Assembly (NCBI RefSeq): GCF_003860215.1
Contig: NZ_RQYH01000011.1
Location: forward strand, 1 to 64,000
DNA from: Desulfovibrio sp. OH1186_COT-070
Lineage (GTDB): Bacteria; Desulfobacterota; Desulfovibrionia; Desulfovibrionales; Desulfovibrionaceae
Reading direction: 5' to 3'
Length of the DNA: 64,000 nt
How positions within the stretch are numbered: position 1 is the first letter of the stretch; every line of letters starts with the position of its first letter. Position numbers and translations under genes: made by a program. Positions 55,180 to 63,706 of the stretch are shown piece after piece. The notes beneath the pieces are model-generated. The model worked only from the letters and a program-made list of their open reading frames with translations, ran no database searches and was not told the origin of the DNA.

Positions 55180-56919
55180 ATGAGCAAGTTGAATGTTGAT
55201 CAAAAAAGCATCAATGAACTCTTGACCGCCAAGAATGCAAATTTTTTAATTCCTGATTATCAACGCCCATATGCATGGGGAGAAGAAGAGTGTCAAACTC
55301 TCTGGGATGACATTTTTACTTTTGCTTTTCCTGACAATGATATGGATGCATTCAACCAAAATGACGAATATTTTCTCGGATCCATTGTCACATATAGAAA
55401 TTGCAAAAACCAATCGGAAGTCATTGATGGTCAACAAAGACTGACGACAATGATGCTTCTTTTGCGCGCTTTTTATGACAAATTTGGAGCGATGCAAGAT
55501 AATGCATCTCAAAAGATGAGAGAAAATATCTCCGCCTGCATTTGGATGACGAATGAGTTCAACGTGGCAGACAGGAAAAAATTGAAAATTGACTCAGAAG
55601 TAGCCACTGATGATGAAAAAGAAGAATTTTTGACTATCCTACATGCTGGATTACCGGATAACGCACGCAGTAGATATGCAAAAAATTATCGATTTTTTGA
55701 AGACAAGATTAAAAAATTCATCGCTGAATACGCATCATATTTGCCGTATCTGCCTGCGCGGATTCTCAATAACTGTATTCTCCTGCCCATCGAGGCAGAT
55801 TCACAGGATACTGCATTACGAATTTTCTCGACACTTAATGACCGCGGCCTCCCGCTTGCTGATGCCGATATTTTTAAAGCACAGTTTTACAAATTCTATG
55901 AGAAACAAGGGAAAAAAACTGCATTCATTGAGATTTGGAAAGAATTATCCTCAGGTACCGAAGAAATTTTCCATCCAATCAATGGTACTCCAATGGATGA
56001 ACTGTTTACAAAATATATGTACTTCATCAGAGCGTCCGAAGGCAACAAATCTACGACAACTGAAGCCCTTCGCAAGTTCTACGAAACAGATAAATACCGC
56101 CGGTTGCTGAAAGATCGCACCATATCTGATTTGAAGGAGCTTTTGAGCTTCTGGAAATCCGTTGCCCAACAGGATGACGACCGTTTTTCCTCAGATGTGC
56201 TCAAACGGTTATTCATATTAAAATTTGCCCCGAACGGGATGTGGGAGTACTTCACATCTGTCTATTTTCTGTCTTATCGTGATACCGATGGCAATTTGGA
56301 TGATGCCGAATTTGAAAAATTCCTTTCGAAGATTACGGCGTTTATCTTTGCCTATGCACTAACAAACCCTGGTGTAAATGCGTTGCGTACCCCAATTTAT
56401 TCTGAAATGCTTAAAGTTTACAAAAAACAACCATGCGTTTTTGCGGAATTCAAATTTGATGAAGAACACTTCCGTGCAGCACTCGAAAATTACAAGTTCA
56501 CAAACAATAGATCTGTTACTCGATCAATGCTAACATGGTATGCTTTCAAATCTCCAGAACAGAAACTTCCAGCACCAGGAAGAGAGAGCTTTAATATTGA
56601 ACATATCTATGCAAAGGGACGCTACAAGAAGGAAAATATTCTCACGGATCAGAATATCCTCGAAAAACTAGGCAACAAGATACTTCTTGAAAGATCTATC
56701 AATATCCGGGCATCTGACTATAAATTTAAAGACAAAAAAAGATATTATTGCGGATACACTGATGCCAACAAGAAAATCTACCATGGAAGCGATATTGCTG
56801 AGTATGGCATTCTTGTTAACATGGAAGATTTTACTGAACATGACATTCGAGAACGAGACAAACAAATACACAATGAGTTTATAAAATACCTCAAGGATGA
56901 AGGGTTACTGAAAGGCTGA
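55180..56919 (+). CDS. DUF262/DUF1524 protein (GmrSD-like nuclease family)
   Basis: A 579-aa protein. The N-terminal DUF262 (ParB/Srx-like NTPase fold) shows IPDYQRPYAW (24-33) and DGQQRLTT (83-90). The C-terminal DUF1524 HNH-type region has NIEHIYAKG with His475, then LGNKILLERSIN and a Lys-rich end. Such proteins are related to the type IV restriction enzyme GmrSD, which cleaves modified phage DNA, and to other phage-defence nucleases. The gene is clearly AT-richer than its neighbours, with AT-ending codons, and lies in the same direction 29 bp after the Ehr operon. That is consistent with horizontal acquisition and use of that operon's promoter. Activity is untested. Confidence 0.85.
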   Translation: MSKLNVDQKSINELLTAKNANFLIPDYQRPYAWGEEECQTLWDDIFTFAFPDNDMDAFNQNDEYFLGSIVTYRNCKNQSEVIDGQQRLTTMMLLLRAFYDKFGAMQDNASQKMRENISACIWMTNEFNVADRKKLKIDSEVATDDEKEEFLTILHAGLPDNARSRYAKNYRFFEDKIKKFIAEYASYLPYLPARILNNCILLPIEADSQDTALRIFSTLNDRGLPLADADIFKAQFYKFYEKQGKKTAFIEIWKELSSGTEEIFHPINGTPMDELFTKYMYFIRASEGNKSTTTEALRKFYETDKYRRLLKDRTISDLKELLSFWKSVAQQDDDRFSSDVLKRLFILKFAPNGMWEYFTSVYFLSYRDTDGNLDDAEFEKFLSKITAFIFAYALTNPGVNALRTPIYSEMLKVYKKQPCVFAEFKFDEEHFRAALENYKFTNNRSVTRSMLTWYAFKSPEQKLPAPGRESFNIEHIYAKGRYKKENILTDQNILEKLGNKILLERSINIRASDYKFKDKKRYYCGYTDANKKIYHGSDIAEYGILVNMEDFTEHDIRERDKQIHNEFIKYLKDEGLLKG

Positions 56920-57030
56920 CAATAGGATCAGGCTAGGCTTGGGGAGAATCGCTGGTTAAAATCGAAGATGATAATGGCTGTCACAGGCAAATCAATATAT
57001 GCAGGAACAGCTTCTCAGAGGCGAATCACA

Positions 57031-57996
57031 ATGACTGAATTTTCGGTTGACCCCGCAGTTTTGAGCCGTGCCCAAGGCTGCCTGCTTGGTCAGATCGCTG
57101 GAGACTCTCTTGGCAGTTTGGTCGAGTTTCAGTCGCCGGAGCGAATTCGTTGCAACTATCCGGCTGGTTTGCGGGATCTTGCCGATGGCGGAACCTGGAA
57201 TACCATCGCTGGTCAACCGACGGATGACTCAGAAATGGCCTTACTGCTGGCGCGGATGTTGGCAAAACACGGTGTCTATGATCCCGATGCTGCGCTTCAG
57301 GCTTATCAATTCTGGCTTCAGTCTGCTCCTTTTGACTGCGGTATGACCATTTCCGCTGCTCTCCGAGGTAGCCCTAACCTAGACAGCCAAGCTAACGGCG
57401 CCATGATGCGGATTAGCCCACTTGGTATTTGGGGAGCCAACTACCCATTAGATAAAGTGGGCGAATGGGCCGGGCAAGACGCCGCCTTGACCCATCCTAA
57501 CGTGGTGTGTCTACAAGCGAATAGCCTTTTTGCCATGGCCATTGCTTATGCCGTCGCTTCTGGCTGTACCGCCAGCACCCTCTATCAGAGTATGAAACAG
57601 TGGGCTGCTGACTTGGCAGTTGACACTGCGCTTATGCTTGTCGTTGATAGAGCTGCTGAAGACCCTCCGGCTGACTACGTCCGCCATCAGGGCTGGGTGT
57701 TAATAGCGCTTCACAATGCCCTCTGGCAACTGCTACATGCCCAAACTCTTGAAGCTGGCGTTGCTGATACCGTTATGCGGGGTGGAGACACTGATACCAA
57801 TGGAGCCATCTGCGGGGCACTTTTAGGTGCCGTCTACGGCTTAAACGCTATCCCCGCCCAATGGACTAACCGGATCATGAACTGTCGCCCCAAGGCTGGA
57901 CAGCCCGGTGTTCATCGTCCTCGCCCAGAATGTTTTTGGCCTGTGGATGCATTGGAGTTGGCTGAACAGTTAATCGCTGGCAAGAAATTTGAGTAG
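57031..57996 (+). CDS. ADP-ribosylglycohydrolase family protein
   Basis: A 321-aa ARH/DraG-type hydrolase. The two Mg-binding motifs are present: QPTDDSEMAL (TDD 64-66) and GGDTDTNGAI (251-258), with the N-terminal GCLLGQIAGDSLGSLVEF. It would remove ADP-ribose from proteins, nucleic acids or metabolites. ATG 57031 has AGAGG upstream; earlier in-frame ATGs at 56968 and 56974 add an unconserved leader. GC content is between that of the DUF262 gene and the host. It follows the DUF262 gene by 111 bp and may be part of the same defence-type insertion, though a separate arrival is possible. Confidence 0.88.
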   Translation: MTEFSVDPAVLSRAQGCLLGQIAGDSLGSLVEFQSPERIRCNYPAGLRDLADGGTWNTIAGQPTDDSEMALLLARMLAKHGVYDPDAALQAYQFWLQSAPFDCGMTISAALRGSPNLDSQANGAMMRISPLGIWGANYPLDKVGEWAGQDAALTHPNVVCLQANSLFAMAIAYAVASGCTASTLYQSMKQWAADLAVDTALMLVVDRAAEDPPADYVRHQGWVLIALHNALWQLLHAQTLEAGVADTVMRGGDTDTNGAICGALLGAVYGLNAIPAQWTNRIMNCRPKAGQPGVHRPRPECFWPVDALELAEQLIAGKKFE

Positions 57997-58143
57997 AGTG
58001 AAGTGGTAGAGGTTCCCTCCGGCTAGCTTGAAGCACCAGATTACCCTGTGAGCAGGCTACGCCGAGGTCGATTATGTGGATGACCACGGGACGGTGAGGT
58101 GTAGCAGGCACGATGCCGAGATGGCAGGCATTCTCAGCCGCCA
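57997..58143. other. Non-coding tail of the insertion
   Basis: Between the ADP-ribosylglycohydrolase and the terminator hairpin I see no supportable gene, tRNA or attachment site. A short minus-strand open frame (58156-57875) overlaps the upstream gene and lacks any feature. Confidence 0.4.
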
Positions 58144-58185
58144 CAGGCAGGTGCAAATCCCCTGCGGAGGATTTGCGCCTGCCTG
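58144..58185. terminator. 17-bp stem-loop between convergent genes
   Basis: CAGGCAGGTGCAAATCC (58144-58160) pairs with 58169-58185 (one G-U pair) around an 8-nt loop, followed by TTCTCCTTG. It separates the insertion from the minus-strand hypothetical gene. Confidence 0.65.
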
Positions 58186-58221
58186 TTCTCCTTGATGGGG
58201 AGGTGCTTTGCGTTGGCCGGG

Positions 58222-58722
58222 CTAACCGCTGTAGTCGCCCCTGTTGAACTTGAACTTTTCCGTGGCAGTCAACACTTCAAGTTCGGTAAGCAGAGAGTCC
58301 AGTCCGGGATTCTGCCCACGGGCGGGGTCTTTGCCCAACGCGGAAACCTGACCGTCTATGCCCTGCAAAAGGGTATAGGCTTCACGCAGGCTCCCCTGGC
58401 CGCCTCCTCCCAGCGCCGCACGGTACGAATCCCACATGTCCAGTGTGCCTGATGCAAGAGCAAAAGCCGCCTGCATGGCTGAGGCATCGGCGTCGGCTGT
58501 CGCGGGCTGGGCTTTGCCCAGCAGCATCTGGCTGATCATGGAAGCCTGACCGGCCTGCACCGTTGGGACCGGAGTACCGGCCTGCGCGGGAGAAGACGCA
58601 AGCTCCATCTGCTGCGCCAGCGCCGCGCCGAAGCTCTTTTCCGGCGACGCAGAAGACCGGGAAACACCGGACGACTGCTCCTGCTGCCGCACAAGAGCTT
58701 CAATTTGTGCATTGATTTTCAT
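58222..58722 (-). CDS. Hypothetical protein
   Basis: A 166-aa soluble protein, Ala/Gln/Ser-rich, predicted mostly helical. It starts MKINAQIEALVRQQEQSSG at ATG 58722 with GGAGG four bases upstream; the frame to 58806 is longer but starts in divergent promoter DNA. No family is recognised. The low-complexity linker (residues 15-65) and helical C-terminus (LDSLLTELEVLTATEKFKF) recall small flagellar or secretion-associated proteins, but nothing nearby supports that. It is divergent from the universal stress protein gene. Confidence 0.65.
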   Translation of the reverse strand: MKINAQIEALVRQQEQSSGVSRSSASPEKSFGAALAQQMELASSPAQAGTPVPTVQAGQASMISQMLLGKAQPATADADASAMQAAFALASGTLDMWDSYRAALGGGGQGSLREAYTLLQGIDGQVSALGKDPARGQNPGLDSLLTELEVLTATEKFKFNRGDYSG

Positions 58723-58990
58723 ACTGCCTCCAAATAGTGCCTTTTCCGCATTCACGCACCAGAGCATGCAAAATAACTGCCAAAAACCCCATCGGAAATT
58801 CTCCAATTTTTTCAGGGAGGCTCTGCTTCACTGCCCGGAAAAATTTTCCCCCTTGGGCGCACCCCAAGAAAATCCTTGTCTATCCGCCAAAGAATGTCTA
58901 CTCTTTTTATGAGGGCAAAAAACTTCCGCCCTGTTACCGACAGCACATTCCGGCCCCAAAACTGCTTTGCGAGAAACACAGGAGATTGTC

Positions 58991-59449
58991 ATGAAGGACA
59001 TCAAGAAAATTCTTTGTGCGGTGGATCTTTCCGAACACAGCAAAGAGGTGGCGCAATACGCAGTATTGATGGCCAAGGGTCTCGGCGCGAGCATTGTTGT
59101 GGTGTATACAGCCCCCTCCCTGAGCCAGTATGTGGGTTTTCACGTGCCGCCCAATACCATTGAAAACTTTGTGGGCGAAATTGTCAGCGGGGCGGAAAAA
59201 TCCATGGAATCTTTCATTGCCGAGCACTTTGCAGGGGTCGACGCAAAGGGTGTGGTGCTCATCGGTTATGCGGCAGAAGAAATCCTCAATCGCGCCAAAG
59301 AAGAAAATGTGGACATGATCGTCATGGGCACTCACGGCCGCAAAGGCCTTGACCGCATCCTGTTTGGCTCTGTTGCGGAAAAAATTGTCAAGAACGCCAC
59401 CATCCCCGTGCTGACCGTACGCCCCGCAGGAGCGGACGCGGCCGCATAG
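58991..59449 (+). CDS. Universal stress protein (UspA family, ATP-binding type)
   Basis: A 152-aa Usp-fold protein. The ATP-binding G-2X-G-9X-G-S/T motif is intact (GTHGRKGLDRILFGS), with ILCAVDLSEHS at the N-terminus and the ATIPVLTVRP end. ATG 58991 has AGGAGA upstream; the in-frame ATG at 58967 has none. The 268-bp divergent region upstream contains no gene. A perfect terminator follows. Confidence 0.93.
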   Translation: MKDIKKILCAVDLSEHSKEVAQYAVLMAKGLGASIVVVYTAPSLSQYVGFHVPPNTIENFVGEIVSGAEKSMESFIAEHFAGVDAKGVVLIGYAAEEILNRAKEENVDMIVMGTHGRKGLDRILFGSVAEKIVKNATIPVLTVRPAGADAAA

Positions 59450-59531
59450 CAGACTCCCGGGGCCGCGCCATCCACACGGAGCACAAGAAGCGCGGCGCGA
59501 ACTCCGCGAAACGGGATTTGGCATCAGCTTG

Positions 59532-59566
59532 GGAGTGGCTGCCCCACGGGCAGCCACTCCGTTTTT
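59532..59566 (+). terminator. Intrinsic terminator after the Usp gene
   Basis: GGAGTGGCTGCCC (59532-59544) pairs perfectly with 59548-59560 around a 3-nt loop and is followed by GTTTTT. It lies in the 263-bp spacer before hisC, which otherwise shows no gene. Confidence 0.85.
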
Positions 59567-59712
59567 CCTCCCCTGCCCCGCCTTTGCCGCGCAAGCAAAG
59601 AAGCATCCCTTGGCGAGAGGCTGTTGTCATTCCGCACTGCTTCCGCTAAACGTATTTTCTTTTGCGCGGGCAAAAGTCGTTGCTTCCGCGCACAGCCTCA
59701 CAGGGAGAAAGC

Positions 59713-60846
59713 ATGCTCAGCCTACGCCAGGAAATCACGGGCCTCAAAGCCTATTCTCCGGGCCTCTCCATCGCGGAAATCCAAAAAAAATACAGCCTGT
59801 CCCGGGTCATCAAAATGGCCAGCAACGAAAATCCCCTGGGCCTGCCCCCGCTGGCTCGGGAAGCTCTGATGCGGCATGCCGCAGAGGCTTTCCGCTATCC
59901 GCAGGGAGGAAATCCCCGTCTGGTTGAAGCCCTTGCCGCACGGCACGCGGTTGATCCGGCCACCCTTGCCGTAGGTAACGGTTCTGACGAAATCATCGAC
60001 CTGCTCATCCGGATTTTGGCCGTTCCCGGCAAGCACAATCTGGTGTGTTTTTCCCCCTGCTTCAGCATCTATCCCATTCAGGGGCAGATTTGTGGCGTTG
60101 AGATACGCCGCCGCCCCTTGAAGCAAGACTTTCTTTTTGATTTTGACGCCCTGCTGGAGGCCGTGGATCAAAACACACGCCTTGTCTTTGTGACCACGCC
60201 TGACAATCCCTCCGGCCATTGCCCGCCACGCGCCGCGGTTCTCCGCTTGGCGCAGAGTCTGGCAGAGTGCGCTCCCGACTGCCTGCTGGTCGTTGACGAA
60301 GCCTACATGGACTTTGCCGGGGACGAAAAAGAGCACTCCCTGCTGGCCGCTGGCATTTTGCCGAAAAATACCGCCAGCTTGCGCACATTTTCCAAATGCT
60401 TCGGCCTGGCGGGGCTGCGCGTGGGCTACGCCGTGCTGCCGCAAAAAATTGCAGACGGTTTCTGGCGCGCCCGGCTGCCTTTTTCCGTAAATATTCTGGC
60501 AGAGGAAGCCGCTCTGGCCGCACTGCGCGATACGGAATTTCTCGCTGCAAGCCGGGAGGTCGTGCTCTCGGGCCGCGCGGTACTGCACGCGGGGCTTGAG
60601 GCTCTCGACTGCCGTGTCTGGCCCAGCGAAGCCAATTTTCTCATGTTCCGGATGCCGGAGGGCGCGCCCACCGCTGCCCACTGCTTTGAAGCATTGCTCA
60701 AGAGCGGCATCATCATCCGCCCGCTGACCAGCTACGGCCTGCCCGATCACCTGCGCGTGAGCGTGGGAGACCCTCAAGAAAACAAGGCATTTCTGGATGC
60801 CATGTCCCGCATATGTGCCGCCGCGCCTTCGGGGAGGCCCGCATGA
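59713..60846 (+). CDS. hisC: Histidinol-phosphate aminotransferase
   Basis: A 377-aa class-II-like PLP aminotransferase of histidine biosynthesis. Landmarks are MASNENPLGLPP, the PLP-phosphate-binding VGNGSDEIIDLL, TTPDNPSGH, DEAYMDFAG and the Schiff-base Lys228 in LRTFSKCFGLAGLRVGY. ATG 59713 has AGGGAGAAA upstream. The stop overlaps the start of cmk (ATGA). Other his genes are not nearby, so assignment rests on sequence; related HisC-like aminotransferases exist. Confidence 0.9.
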   Translation: MLSLRQEITGLKAYSPGLSIAEIQKKYSLSRVIKMASNENPLGLPPLAREALMRHAAEAFRYPQGGNPRLVEALAARHAVDPATLAVGNGSDEIIDLLIRILAVPGKHNLVCFSPCFSIYPIQGQICGVEIRRRPLKQDFLFDFDALLEAVDQNTRLVFVTTPDNPSGHCPPRAAVLRLAQSLAECAPDCLLVVDEAYMDFAGDEKEHSLLAAGILPKNTASLRTFSKCFGLAGLRVGYAVLPQKIADGFWRARLPFSVNILAEEAALAALRDTEFLAASREVVLSGRAVLHAGLEALDCRVWPSEANFLMFRMPEGAPTAAHCFEALLKSGIIIRPLTSYGLPDHLRVSVGDPQENKAFLDAMSRICAAAPSGRPA

Positions 60847-61553
60847 GCCATTTTTTGCCTGTTGTCACCCTGGACGGCCCGGCAGGCGTGGGCAAGACCA
60901 CCCTGGCCAGACGCATGGCCGAAAATCTTGATCTGCCGTACCTGGACTCCGGGGCCATGTTCCGCTGTCTGGCGCTCAAGCTGGGCCGGGACGCGGAAAA
61001 TTTGCCCGAAGGCGAACTGCGCGCCCAGTGCGCCCAATGGACGTTCAACCTTGCGGGCAGGGGGCGAAAGTCCGTTTTGCTCTGCAATGGTCAGGCCGTG
61101 GGTGACGAGGTGCGCACAGAGCATGTGGGCATGCTGGCAGCGCGCATCGCCACTGTGCCTGCGGTGCGGGAAATTCTGCGCGCGGTTCAGCGTGCCATCG
61201 GCGAAAAGTCTCCTCTGGTGGCAGAGGGGCGCGATATGGGCACAGTGGTGTTTCCCGAAGCGCGGTTCAAGTTCTTTCTGGATGCCCTGCCGGAAGTGCG
61301 CGCCGCGCGCCGCCTGCGCGAGCTGGAAGAACGGGGAGAAAACGCGGAACTGGCTGACCTCACGGAACAGATCCGCAAGCGAGACGCCCTGGACCGTAAT
61401 CGCGCCGTGGCTCCCCTGCGCCCGGCGCGCGATGCCTGCGTGGTGGACACCTCCCGCCTGGATATTCAGGGAGTACTGGGGGTCATGCTCCACCACATCA
61501 GTTTGCACGGCGGCAGGCATGCCCTTGCCGCCGGGATGCCGTCCGCCCTGTAA
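60843..61553 (+). CDS. cmk: Cytidylate kinase
   Basis: A 236-aa (d)CMP kinase. The P-loop is GPAGVGKTT (12-20), followed by the substrate-binding YLDSGAMFRCLALKLG. Also seen are VAEGRDMGTVVFPEARFKFF and the lid region KRDALDRNRAVAPLRPARDA. The start ATG 60843 is within the hisC stop (ATGA); the in-frame ATG at 60813 lies inside hisC. The protein ends normally. Confidence 0.94.
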   Translation: MSHFLPVVTLDGPAGVGKTTLARRMAENLDLPYLDSGAMFRCLALKLGRDAENLPEGELRAQCAQWTFNLAGRGRKSVLLCNGQAVGDEVRTEHVGMLAARIATVPAVREILRAVQRAIGEKSPLVAEGRDMGTVVFPEARFKFFLDALPEVRAARRLRELEERGENAELADLTEQIRKRDALDRNRAVAPLRPARDACVVDTSRLDIQGVLGVMLHHISLHGGRHALAAGMPSAL

Positions 61554-61574
61554 CCGCGCGGGCGAACAGACGCC

Positions 61575-62201
61575 TCATCTGGTTCCGAAAATGCGGTCGC
61601 CGGCATCTCCCAAGCCCGGAATGATGTAGCCCTGCTCGTTCAGGCAGTCGTCAACGGCGGCCGTGTATATGTCCACATCGGGGTGGGCCTTCTCCACTCT
61701 GGCAATGCCTTCGGGCGCACAGACCAGAGTCAGGCTGCATATCTGACGGCAACCGTGCCTCTTCAGCAGGTCGATGGTGGCAACAAGAGAACCGCCTGTG
61801 GCCAGCATGGGATCAAGAATGATGGCCAGCCTCTGCTCCATGTCACTGGCCAGCTTCACATAATATTCCACGGGCTCCAGGGTTTTTTCGTTGCGGTACA
61901 AGCCCACAACACTGATCTTGGCACCGGGAATCATGCCGAGAACTCCGTCCATCAAACCCAGCCCCGCCCGCAAAATGGGAACCACCGTCACTTTTTTTCC
62001 CGAAATGGCTTCCGTGTCCACCCAGCCTGCCCAGCCCTGCACGCGCTGCTTTTCCGTGCGGATGTTCTTGGTCGCCTCATAAATCAACAGCATTGCGATT
62101 TCATTGGAAATCACACGAAACTCGCTGGTCGATGTGGACGCCATGCGCAAAATGCCCAGTTTATGGCGCACCAGAGGATGATCAACAACATGAACGGCCA
62201 T
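61575..62201 (-). CDS. upp: Uracil phosphoribosyltransferase
   Basis: A 208-aa type I PRTase, exactly the usual length, that converts uracil and PRPP to UMP. The PRPP loop is [18 protein letters not shown]. The uracil site is near [12 protein letters not shown] at the C-terminus, and [15 protein letters not shown] is typical. The start [16 protein letters not shown] follows GGGAGG. The frame upstream to 62300 has no homology. It is convergent with cmk, only 21 bp away, and divergent from the DUF362 gene. Confidence 0.95.
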   Translation of the reverse strand: MAVHVVDHPLVRHKLGILRMASTSTSEFRVISNEIAMLLIYEATKNIRTEKQRVQGWAGWVDTEAISGKKVTVVPILRAGLGLMDGVLGMIPGAKISVVGLYRNEKTLEPVEYYVKLASDMEQRLAIILDPMLATGGSLVATIDLLKRHGCRQICSLTLVCAPEGIARVEKAHPDVDIYTAAVDDCLNEQGYIIPGLGDAGDRIFGTR

Positions 62202-62310
62202 GTTCCCTCCCGGAATTTTCATCCTGTTTGTCAAAGAATACAAAAAGTTATTCATACCCATACCGATTGTCAAGACATGGATCTGCACACATGTCGACAC
62301 TACTGCTCCC

Positions 62311-62368
62311 GGCTACCGCAATCGTTCGCCTTGCACGCGGCCAAGCCAACCTGCTCGCAATTTCCGGA
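62311..62368. repeat. Dispersed intergenic repeat, copy 2
   Basis: About 58 bp closely matching 43832-43893 (shared GCGGCCAAGCCA and CTGCTCGCAATTT). It lies in the 339-bp spacer between upp and the DUF362 gene. The rest of that spacer (62369-62540) is GC-rich with several small hairpins and no gene; the ribosome site GGAGGTGCAT of the next gene ends it. Confidence 0.7.
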
Positions 62369-62540
62369 TCTGCGGGAATTGCCGCCCGCAGCCCTGTACG
62401 CTATCATGCCGCAAGGCGGCGAAACAGCAGGCCGCATGAGCCCGCGAATTCCGGCGGCCGTGCCGCCACCACGGCAGCGCAGGCTTGTTTTTGTCAGGCG
62501 TGTGCTCTTGGCACACGAAAACACGGCACTGGAGGTGCAT

Positions 62541-63632
62541 ATGCCAGCCACCGTATACTATGCGGATACGAACAGCCGCTCTCACGAAGACAGCAAGATC
62601 GCCAAGGTAGCGCGCCTTTGCGATGCTGTTGGCCTGAAAAAAAAGATCAAAAAAAATGACCTCACCGCGGTCAAGCTCCACTTTGGAGAATACGGCAACG
62701 ACACCTACCTGAACCCCGCGCTGGTGCGGCAGGTCATTGACAAAATCTGTGACGCCGGGGGCAAGCCCTTTCTCACGGATACGGCGACACTCTACTCAGG
62801 CAGCAGGCAGAACGCCGTGGACCATCTGCACACGGCCTATCTGCACGGATTCGCCCCTTCCGTGGTACGTGCTCCCATCATTCTGGCCGACGGCCTGTAC
62901 GGGGAAAATGACGAGGCCGTGCGCATCAACGGCAAGCATTTTGAAAAAGTATACATCGCAACGGAAATCCGCCGCGCTCCGGCCATGGTCGTGCTCTCGC
63001 ACTTCAAGGGGCACGAAATGGCCGGTTTTGGCGGCGCCGTAAAAAATCTTGCCATGGGTGCGGCTTCCGTGCGCGGCAAAAGGGAGCAGCACGCAACCCG
63101 CGTTCAGATTGCCGAAAAAACCTGCATCGGCTGTGGAAAATGTGTCAGGGTCTGTCCGCAGAAGGCTCTGGGCATGCACGACAAAAAAAGCGTGCTTGAT
63201 CCCGAACGCTGTATCGGCTGTTTTGAGTGCATCACGGTCTGCCCCGAAAAGGCCATTGGCATAGACTATGCCACGGAAATGGAGCCCTTTGTGGAGCGCA
63301 TCGCGGAGTACGCGTACGGCGCTGTCAAGGGGAAAAAGAAAATCTGCTACCTCAACTTTGTTCTCAACGTCACGCCGGACTGTGACTGCGTGAGCTGGAG
63401 CGATCTGCCTCTGGTGCCGGATGTGGGCATCCTTGCGTCTGCCGACCCCGTGGCGCTGGATCAGGCCTGCTTTGACCTTGTGGAACAGGCACCCCGCCTT
63501 GGCCGGAAAAAGGCGAAACCGGGGGTGGACACTTTCACCGCACGCTGGCCGGAAACCCGCGGAATTGTACAGTTGATCCATGCCGAAACCCTTGGTTTGG
63601 GCAGCCGGCAATACACGCTGAAAAAAATCTGA
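62541..63632 (+). CDS. DUF362 protein with 2x[4Fe-4S] ferredoxin domain
   Basis: A 363-aa protein. The DUF362 domain covers about 1-185 and 240-340 (AVKLHFGEYGNDTYLNP, SHFKGHEMAGFGGAVKNLAM). Inserted in it is a bacterial ferredoxin module with CIGCGKCVRVCP and CIGCFECITVCP (about 195-240). It is common in anaerobes and thought to be a redox protein, with function unproven. ATG 62541 has GGAGG five bases upstream; the open frame extends back to 61683, but that part is antisense to upp and is rejected. Monocistronic, ending at a strong hairpin. Confidence 0.92.
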   Translation: MPATVYYADTNSRSHEDSKIAKVARLCDAVGLKKKIKKNDLTAVKLHFGEYGNDTYLNPALVRQVIDKICDAGGKPFLTDTATLYSGSRQNAVDHLHTAYLHGFAPSVVRAPIILADGLYGENDEAVRINGKHFEKVYIATEIRRAPAMVVLSHFKGHEMAGFGGAVKNLAMGAASVRGKREQHATRVQIAEKTCIGCGKCVRVCPQKALGMHDKKSVLDPERCIGCFECITVCPEKAIGIDYATEMEPFVERIAEYAYGAVKGKKKICYLNFVLNVTPDCDCVSWSDLPLVPDVGILASADPVALDQACFDLVEQAPRLGRKKAKPGVDTFTARWPETRGIVQLIHAETLGLGSRQYTLKKI

Positions 63633-63637
63633 CACAA

Positions 63638-63668
63638 CGCCGCGTGCTCCTTACCGGAGCACGCGGCG
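63638..63668. terminator. 13-bp perfect stem-loop between convergent genes
   Basis: CGCCGCGTGCTCC (63638-63650) pairs perfectly with 63656-63668 around the loop TTACC. It sits between the DUF362 gene and the convergent permease. No T-run. Confidence 0.65.
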
Positions 63669-63706
63669 CACACTTTGGATCCGCAAAAACGGTTGATCAG
63701 GCAGCC

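Noticed and set aside
57875-58156. 93-codon minus-strand frame at the end of the insertion
   Set aside because: It overlaps the ADP-ribosylglycohydrolase gene and the terminator arm, with no ribosome site or homology.
61683-62540. Long N-terminal extension of the DUF362 protein
   Set aside because: It runs antisense through upp and the repeat; a strong ribosome site and the domain start support ATG 62541.
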